A stretch of DNA of 7,384 nt from Chloroflexia bacterium. Its GTDB lineage: Bacteria; Chloroflexota; Chloroflexia; QHBQ01; JADMIH01. Under the pieces are notes generated by a model. It worked only from the letters and a program-made list of their open reading frames with translations. It made no database searches and was not told where the DNA came from. The stretch covers positions 1 to 7,384 of the forward strand of contig JAICKM010000343.1 of the NCBI GenBank assembly GCA_025927935.1, given 5' to 3'. Below, piece after piece: positions 5,529-7,384 of this stretch (position 1 is its first letter; every line of letters starts with the position of its first letter). The translations under genes and the position numbers were made by a program.

Positions 5529-5549
5529 GTGCCCCGCGCACCCTGTCAA
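5521..5549 (-). promoter_or_regulatory. Near-consensus promoter for the acyl-CoA ligase (TTGACA-17-TATACT)
   Basis: Read on the minus strand, TTGACA (5549-5544) is followed by a 17-base spacer and TATACT (5526-5521), 11 of 12 consensus positions. Transcription should start near 5514, about 73 bases before the ATG at 5441. This supports that start codon over upstream ones in the same frame. Confidence 0.8.
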
Positions 5550-5612
5550 GCGTCTCCGCGCCCGCCCGGCCCCCAGCGTCCTGTATCGGAATCGGCGGGC
5601 ATTGCGTAGGTG

Positions 5613-5621
5613 TGGTATCAT
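5613..5621 (+). promoter_or_regulatory. Candidate extended -10 promoter for the alpha/beta hydrolase
   Basis: TG-G-TATCAT matches TGnTATAAT at all but one position, with no clear -35. It resembles the TGGTATAAG in front of the redoxin gene. It would give a leader of about 175 bases that includes the 5726-5745 hairpin. Confidence 0.4.
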
Positions 5622-5725
5622 CATATTAAGCACGCAGCGTGTACGCGGCTATAACAGACCGGTCGTGGTTGGTGCGCTGGTCTTCGACCTCACTGGCGGA
5701 AGGCTACAGTATTTGTGACCATCGG

Positions 5726-5745
5726 GGCCGGGTTGAAACCCGGCC
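5726..5745. repeat. 9-bp inverted repeat in the hydrolase leader
   Basis: GGCCGGGTT (5726-5734) pairs with AACCCGGCC (5737-5745); the likely RNA form is an 8-bp stem with a TGAA tetraloop. It lies 57 bases before the hydrolase ATG. It is followed by TTGCCGG, not by a T tract, so simple termination is unlikely. Intergenic GGGTTGAAACCC palindromes recur in some GC-rich genomes, so this may be a dispersed repeat. Confidence 0.6.
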
Positions 5746-5802
5746 TTGCCGGTCGCCGGCATTACTGTGCTGGCCTACCAGTGCGGCAAGGAGATAGAGA
5801 CC

Positions 5803-6738
5803 ATGGACCACGCGATGGCTGTCGGTATGGCGGCGCGGCGCGCTGCGCTGTGGCGGGCACTCGGCCGCCTCATGGTGGCGCTCGTCATTTTCAGTCTGAT
5901 AAGCTATGCTGCCATCTGTGCCTACGCCGCGGATCGGTTCTCCCATCCCATCCGCCAGCCGGTCGGCCAATGCCGCGACTACGGCCTGACCTGCGAGGAC
6001 GTGCAATTCCCCAGTACGGTGGATAACGTGCCGTTGCGCGGCTGGTTCATCGGCGGTACGGGGCCGCGCACCATCATGATTCTGCATGGCCGCGATGGCC
6101 GGCGAGACGACCCGGCCATCGGCCTGATGGCGCTTGCACGGGCCTTCCACGCGCATGGCTACAGTCTCTTGATGTTCGACTTTCGCGCGCACGGCCTCTC
6201 CGGCGGCGACCGCTACTCGCTGGGCGACTGGGAACGCCGGGATGTGGCCGGGGCGCTGGCCTATCTACGCGGGCGCGGGATTCCCGGCGTGGGGGTGATC
6301 GGGTTCTCGATGGGCGCGGGCACGGCGCTACGCGCGGCGCCCGCGCATCCTGAAATGCGCGCCCTGGTGCTGGATTCCCCGTTCGCCGACGTGCCGGCGC
6401 TGGTCGACCAGCACCTGACCGAGGTCAGCGGCTTACCGCGTCTCTTCACTCCCGGTATCCTGCTGATGGCCCAGGAACTATACGGCATGGACCTGCTGGA
6501 CGACCGGTCCGTGCAGGAAATGGCGACAGTCGGCGCGCGTCCCATCCTCTTGATCGCCAGCACGACGGACGACTACATCCCGGTGAGCCAGGCTTATGAA
6601 CTGGAGGCGGCGGGGGCCCATGATCCCAATCTCCAGGTCTGGTTCACGACCGGACCGACACACGTGCGCTCCTTCAAGGAGTACCCTACCGAATATCTCC
6701 GGCGCGTGATCGGGTTTTTTGACGCGAATCTACCATAG
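5803..6738 (+). CDS. Membrane-anchored alpha/beta hydrolase (S33/BEM46-like)
   Basis: A 311-residue serine hydrolase. Residues about 22-43 form one hydrophobic segment ('RLMVALVIFSLISYAAICAYAA') after a basic stretch (ARRAALWRALGR). It is probably an N-in signal anchor that puts the catalytic domain outside the cytoplasmic membrane. The domain shows 'IMILHGRDG' (91-99, oxyanion loop), 'FDFRAHGLSGG' (125-135), the nucleophile elbow GFSMGAG with Ser169, Asp256 (or 257) in 'TTDDYIPV' and His287 in 'GPTHVRSF'. The triad is complete and the length is normal. Relatives include esterases, lipases and aminopeptidase-like enzymes; the substrate cannot be inferred. The ATG at 5803 has AAGGAG nine bases upstream; ATGs at 5815 and 5827 are less well placed. 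The open frame starts at 5746, but no ribosome site supports that. It ends at TAG 6736-6738, only 24 bases from the convergent permease gene. Confidence 0.9.
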   Translation: MDHAMAVGMAARRAALWRALGRLMVALVIFSLISYAAICAYAADRFSHPIRQPVGQCRDYGLTCEDVQFPSTVDNVPLRGWFIGGTGPRTIMILHGRDGRRDDPAIGLMALARAFHAHGYSLLMFDFRAHGLSGGDRYSLGDWERRDVAGALAYLRGRGIPGVGVIGFSMGAGTALRAAPAHPEMRALVLDSPFADVPALVDQHLTEVSGLPRLFTPGILLMAQELYGMDLLDDRSVQEMATVGARPILLIASTTDDYIPVSQAYELEAAGAHDPNLQVWFTTGPTHVRSFKEYPTEYLRRVIGFFDANLP

Positions 6739-6762
6739 CAGTAGTCGCGCTTGCCGAGCGGT

Positions 6763-7384
6763 CTATAGCGCGGGGGGCCGGGCGGGTTTGCGCGGCCATT
6801 GCAGCACCAGGACGGCGCTGAGGATCAGGGCGCCGCCCGCGATCTGGATGAGGCTGATCGATTCGCCCAGCACCAGAGCCGCCAGCAGGAAGGTCACGAC
6901 CGGCTCCACGGTGCTGAGGATACTGGCCCGGCCCGGTCCCAGGCGGGCGAGTCCCGCGAAGAAGGCGGCAATCGCCAGCACGGTGCAGATCAGGGCGATG
7001 CCGATCATGGCCGCCCACCCGCCCGCATCCACGGCGAAGTTGAGCGTACCGCCGATCCAGCCGGCACCGAGAAACACCCCCGCCGCCGCGCTGATAATAT
7101 AGGTCGAAGCGACCAGGGGCGGAACATTGGCTGTGATGCGCGTCCCGGCGATAATGTAGAGCGAGTAGATCAGCGCGGCGGCCAGGCCCCAGGCCATGCC
7201 CGCCGGATCGATTTGCGTCTGGGCGGGCAACGCGGCCGGCCCGCCCACGACCAGCACACAGCCCGCAGTGGCGAGCGCCAGGGCCAGCGCGGCGGTGCGG
7301 CTGATCCGTTGCTTCAGGATTATCCAGGCCAGCACGCTGACCATGGCCGGGTAGGTGTAGAGCAGCAGCGCGGTCGTCGCCGCC
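6763..7384 (-). CDS. EamA/DMT-family permease, C-terminal part, truncated by window edge
   Basis: The frame is open from the window end to TAG at 6765-6763, giving 206 residues; the gene starts beyond 7384. The protein belongs to the drug/metabolite transporter superfamily, 10-helix inner-membrane carriers with two EamA halves. The first visible residues, 'ALLLYTYPAMVSVLAWIIL', are the end of the first half. The second half begins at 'GMAWGLAAALIYSLYIIAG' and continues to 'GRASILSTVEPVVTFLLAALVLGESISLIQIAGGALILSAVLVL', cut here in two pieces only by helix boundaries. The tail PRKPARPPAL is short and basic, as expected for a cytoplasmic end. The Met at 7344 is internal and not the start. The substrate is unknown; DMT members move amino acids, purines and other metabolites. 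Convergent with the hydrolase gene with a 24-base gap and no visible terminator. Confidence 0.92.
   Translation of the reverse strand, partial: AATTALLLYTYPAMVSVLAWIILKQRISRTAALALALATAGCVLVVGGPAALPAQTQIDPAGMAWGLAAALIYSLYIIAGTRITANVPPLVASTYIISAAAGVFLGAGWIGGTLNFAVDAGGWAAMIGIALICTVLAIAAFFAGLARLGPGRASILSTVEPVVTFLLAALVLGESISLIQIAGGALILSAVLVLQWPRKPARPPAL

Larger units (their letters stand above)
5442..5802. other. Intergenic region between divergent acyl-CoA ligase and hydrolase genes
   Basis: This 361-base region holds regulatory sequence for both flanking genes and no convincing gene. From left to right: the ligase leader; a dyad TCTATA/TATAGA (5512-5528) over the minus-strand start site; the ligase promoter (5521-5549); an extended -10 element for the plus strand (5613-5621); a second TATAAC-like hexamer near 5651-5656 without a -35; a 9-bp hairpin (5726-5745); and the AAGGAG ribosome site (5788-5793) of the hydrolase. 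Confidence 0.6.

Noticed and set aside
4869..5609. 246-codon open frame on the plus strand opposite the acyl-CoA ligase
   Set aside because: It lies antisense to a full-length, motif-complete enzyme and across its promoter; GC-rich coding DNA commonly leaves such frames open. No ribosome site or recognisable domain.
5442..5633. 64-residue N-terminal extension of the acyl-CoA ligase frame
   Set aside because: It spans the -35/-10 promoter, is Arg-rich without family similarity, and a well-placed GGAGG supports the ATG at 5441.
1..7384. A defence, mobile-element, CRISPR or biosynthetic cluster linking the genes
   Set aside because: No nuclease, transposase, integrase, repeat-spacer array, toxin-antitoxin pair or synthase is visible, and strand changes and separate promoters argue against a single system.

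Overview
The window is a GC-rich piece of a bacterial chromosome. It holds seven confidently called protein genes plus one small probable gene, most of them with a visible Shine-Dalgarno site; two are cut by the window edges. The protein styles fit Chloroflexota or a neighbouring free-living GC-rich phylum: an S9A peptidase with a short N-terminal tail in view, a CxxD redoxin, a 'G-x-V-D-x-x-G-x-V-Y' repeat protein, and an acyl-CoA ligase of the DmdB/AAE type. The intergenic regions carry GC-rich dispersed-type hairpins, which also fits. The phylum is an inference from memory of such proteins, not something the sequence proves.

Layout. 1-967 (+): C-terminal part of a prolyl oligopeptidase-family serine peptidase. 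968-1168: intergenic, with a perfect-consensus sigma-A promoter (TTGACA-17-TATAAT). 1169-1348 (+): a 59-residue, strongly acidic small protein. 1463-2074 (-): a left-handed beta-helix (hexapeptide) O-acetyltransferase, convergent with the small gene. 2075-2332: intergenic between divergent genes, with a foldable leader. 2333-2797 (+): a five-repeat beta-type protein of unknown function ending in a hydrophobic segment. 2798-3102: a cluster of GC-rich inverted repeats, then an extended -10 promoter. 3103-3696 (+): a peroxiredoxin-like protein with a single cysteine. 3697-3854: a convergent intergenic region with an 11-bp hairpin, probably a shared terminator. 3855-5441 (-): an AMP-forming acyl-CoA ligase with its own near-consensus promoter. 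5442-5802: intergenic between divergent genes, with promoters on both strands and a hairpin in the leader of the next gene. 5803-6738 (+): a membrane-anchored alpha/beta hydrolase. 6763-7384 (-): C-terminal part of an EamA/DMT-family permease.

How they work together. Strand changes (+ + - + + - + -) and individual promoters suggest mostly single-gene transcription units rather than an operon. I see no shared pathway. Lipid or acid activation, a hydrolase, a redoxin, an acetyltransferase and a permease are ordinary housekeeping or accessory metabolism. I found no tRNA, rRNA, CRISPR array, transposase, phage, toxin-antitoxin or defence gene. The items most worth a second look are the inverted-repeat cluster at 2809-2934, the five-repeat protein at 2333-2797, the small acidic protein behind a perfect promoter, and a dyad over the start of the acyl-CoA ligase transcript.
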